DNA of 24,419 nt, from contig JBBINR010000046.1 in assembly GCA_037443785.1 (NCBI GenBank), forward strand, positions 1 to 24,419, in the 5' to 3' direction. Numbering within the stretch: the stretch's first letter is position 1; the number at the start of each line of letters is the position of its first letter. The translations under genes were made by a program, and so were the position numbers. Source of the DNA: JAQUOA01 sp037443785. Lineage in GTDB: Bacteria > Bacteroidota > Ignavibacteria > UBA10030 > UBA8401. Shown here piece after piece: positions 22,863-24,419 of this stretch. The notes beneath the pieces were generated by a model. That model was not told where the DNA came from and did not search any database. It saw only the letters and a program-made list of their open reading frames with translations.

Positions 22863-23276
22863 ATGAAAAAAGTTCTTCTCAGCACCCTTGCAGTTTTTAT
22901 TGCGATGGAGGTATGTGATTTTGTGATTCATGGAGTCATTCTTAAATCCGCCTATGAGGCAACTGCAAGCCTGTGGCGTCCGGATATGCAATCCATGATG
23001 TGGCTGTATTATATCATCGGAATTGTCGGCTCATTTTTCTTCTCATTTATTTTTTCAAAAGGCTACGAAGGAAAAGGAATCGTTGAAGGCGTGCGGTACG
23101 GATTATACATCGGAATTTGGATGAGCATTGGAATGGCATATGGAACATACGGAATGATTGCAATTCCGTATTATATGGCCTTGCAATGGTTCGTCTACGG
23201 AATAATTGAGTATGTGTTGTTTGGAATTATTGCTGCGTTGGTGTTTGGAAAGAAGCAAGAAGCGGCAGCAGCGTAA
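22863..23276 (+). CDS. Small four-helix membrane protein of unknown function
   Basis: A 137-residue integral membrane protein with about four transmembrane helices (roughly 4-26, 46-65, 78-98, 105-130). The loop ATASLWRPDMQSM and the stretch FSKGYEGKGIVEGVRYGLYIG are the most distinctive parts. I recall similar small membrane proteins in Bacteroidota but cannot give a family name. It has no enzymatic motif. A strong GGAGG ribosome site (22853-22857) precedes the ATG, better than most genes here, suggesting good expression. It is divergent from the peptidase operon and probably monocistronic, ending at a large hairpin. Confidence 0.85.
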   Translation: MKKVLLSTLAVFIAMEVCDFVIHGVILKSAYEATASLWRPDMQSMMWLYYIIGIVGSFFFSFIFSKGYEGKGIVEGVRYGLYIGIWMSIGMAYGTYGMIAIPYYMALQWFVYGIIEYVLFGIIAALVFGKKQEAAAA

Positions 23277-23285
23277 AGAAATTAC

Positions 23286-23315
23286 CCTTGCGAAGGTTGA
23301 AAAACCTTCGCAAGG
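23286..23315. terminator. Hairpin between converging genes, likely bidirectional stop
   Basis: A perfect 13-bp stem CCTTGCGAAGGTT / AACCTTCGCAAGG with a GAAA tetraloop, 9 bases after the membrane-protein stop and 18 bases from the converging carboxylase stop. Neither side has a proper T-run, so it may act with Rho or protect 3' ends. Confidence 0.55.
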
Positions 23316-23333
23316 ATTGAATTATAAGAATGT

Positions 23334-24419
23334 TTACAGCGGAATATTCCCATGTTTCTTCCACGGATTTGTATCAACCTTTGTTTCAAGCATCTCTAAT
23401 GCCCGAATAATTCGCGGACGCGTTTCACTCGGTTCAATCACATCATCAATGTAACCTCGTTCAGCGGCGATGTACGGATTCGCAAATTTTTCCGTATACT
23501 CTTTCACCTTTTCTGCTAACGCTTTTTCTTTGTCCTTCGATTTCTCTATCTCTTTTTTGAAAATAATTTCCGCAGCTCCATGGGGACCCATCACGGCAAT
23601 TTCAGCAGAAGGCCATGCAAAGTTTACATCACCGCGAATATGTTTTGAACTCATTACGTCGTAAGCGCCTCCGTACCCTTTCCGAGTAATAATTGTAATT
23701 TTTGGAACAGTCGCTTCGCAATACGCATACAATAATTTTGCTCCGTTGCGAATTATTCCTCTTCGTTCTTGATCTGTTCCCGGCATAAATCCCGGAACAT
23801 CTTCAAACGTGATCAACGGAATATTGAACGCATCACAAAAGCGAATGAAGCGCGCCGCTTTAATCGAAGACTCATTATCAAGAACGCCGGCAAGTGTTTT
23901 TGGTTGGTTGCCGATAATTCCTGCGGACATTCCGTTGAATCGTGCAAATCCTACAATAATATTTTTTGCGTAATCTTTGTGCACTTCAAAAAAATCTCCG
24001 TTATCCACAACGCCAAGAATTGCCTGCTTCATGTCGTACGGTTTCGCAGGATTGTCGGGAACAACTTTATTCAATGCTTCATCCTTTCGGTCAATCGGAT
24101 CGGCACAAGCCAGTCTCGGAGGTTTTTCAGAATTATTCTGTGGAAGGAATGAAAGCAATCGTTTGATATCAAGAATACATTCTTTTTCACTTTCACACGC
24201 AAAGTGTGCAACTCCGCTTGTGGCAGCATGTGTCATTGCTCCGCCAAGCTGTTCACTTGTGACTTCTTCACGCGTTACCGTTTTTACAACGTTTGGCCCG
24301 GTCACAAACATGTAGCTTGTCTGCTCGGTCATGAAGATAAAATCAGTCATCGCCGGACTGTACACCGCGCCACCTGCGCAAGGCCCCAATATTACCGAAA
24401 TCTGTGGCACCACACCGCT
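23334..24419 (-). CDS. Acyl-CoA carboxylase carboxyltransferase subunit (5' end outside window)
   Basis: The C-terminal 361 residues of a biotin-dependent carboxyltransferase beta subunit, most like propionyl/methylmalonyl-CoA carboxylase; full proteins have about 510-520 residues. The visible part holds the end of the N-terminal crotonase-like domain (ISVILGPCAGGAVYSPAMTDF, MFVTGPNVVKTVTREEV) and the whole C-terminal one (FEDVPGFMPGTDQE, ITRKGYGGAYDVMSSK, WPSAEIAVMGPHGAAEIIF), with the glycine-rich oxyanion loops intact. It ends HGNIPL, as in the family. A GTG at 24413 is not the start, since the upstream codons continue the family sequence. It transfers carboxylate from carboxybiotin to propionyl-CoA, the step before methylmalonyl-CoA mutase. 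Acetyl- or methylcrotonyl-CoA as substrate is less likely but not excluded. Confidence 0.93.
   Translation of the reverse strand, partial: SGVVPQISVILGPCAGGAVYSPAMTDFIFMTEQTSYMFVTGPNVVKTVTREEVTSEQLGGAMTHAATSGVAHFACESEKECILDIKRLLSFLPQNNSEKPPRLACADPIDRKDEALNKVVPDNPAKPYDMKQAILGVVDNGDFFEVHKDYAKNIIVGFARFNGMSAGIIGNQPKTLAGVLDNESSIKAARFIRFCDAFNIPLITFEDVPGFMPGTDQERRGIIRNGAKLLYAYCEATVPKITIITRKGYGGAYDVMSSKHIRGDVNFAWPSAEIAVMGPHGAAEIIFKKEIEKSKDKEKALAEKVKEYTEKFANPYIAAERGYIDDVIEPSETRPRIIRALEMLETKVDTNPWKKHGNIPL

Overview
The window looks like a chromosomal segment of an AT-rich Gram-negative bacterium of the Bacteroidota/Chlorobiota lineage; Ignavibacteria or a close relative is my best guess. The indications are a TonB-dependent receptor with a carboxypeptidase-regulatory-like N-domain next to a DUF4249-type lipoprotein, several large secreted peptidases with Sec signals, a fused ribBA, a tgt-yajC pair, weak or absent Shine-Dalgarno sequences on many genes, and propionyl/methylmalonyl-CoA genes. 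No phage, insertion sequence, CRISPR array or rRNA gene is visible.

Layout: 1-600 holds the end of a small cupin gene and two tRNA-Ser genes. 750-3866 is an outer-membrane receptor/lipoprotein pair closed by a strong terminator. 3953-6301 is a family B DNA polymerase. 6298-7289 (minus) is the B12-binding subunit of methylmalonyl-CoA mutase, overlapped by maf. 7348-7976 (minus) is a small secreted FnIII-like protein behind two tRNA-Leu genes. 7977-9264 is gene-poor: it holds a decayed fragment resembling the C-terminus of a glycoside hydrolase, a 109-residue helical protein and a possible small RNA. 9265-11148 (minus) is a two-component system whose kinase is split over three reading frames. 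11328-11599 holds tRNA-Cys and tRNA-Gly with terminator-like hairpins. 11611-15634 (minus) is a housekeeping run: pdxH, tgt, yajC, ribBA, greA. 15737-22629 (minus) is a three-gene secreted peptidase operon. The right end has a small membrane protein and the 3' part of an acyl-CoA carboxylase carboxyltransferase gene.

Two regions deserve most attention. First, the two-component locus carries two identical 24-bp sites with a palindromic core (AATACC-N8-GGTATT on the minus strand). Each lies at the same distance upstream of a -10-like hexamer. One precedes the kinase; the other precedes an apparently noncoding ~355-nt interval that ends in an intrinsic terminator. This suggests a response regulator controlling its own operon and a small RNA. 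The kinase reading frame is broken at an A9 and an A7 run, each immediately followed by an ATG. Second, the peptidase operon encodes an M14-like protein that has lost every zinc and catalytic residue, an apparently active M14 carboxypeptidase, and a tricorn-like S41 protease. The active M14 gene carries an 87-bp palindromic repeat inserted exactly in frame (29 codons) in its signal-peptide region.

The methylmalonyl-CoA mutase subunit and the carboxylase subunit point to propionyl-CoA/methylmalonyl-CoA/succinyl-CoA interconversion, but they lie about 17 kb apart and need not be co-regulated.
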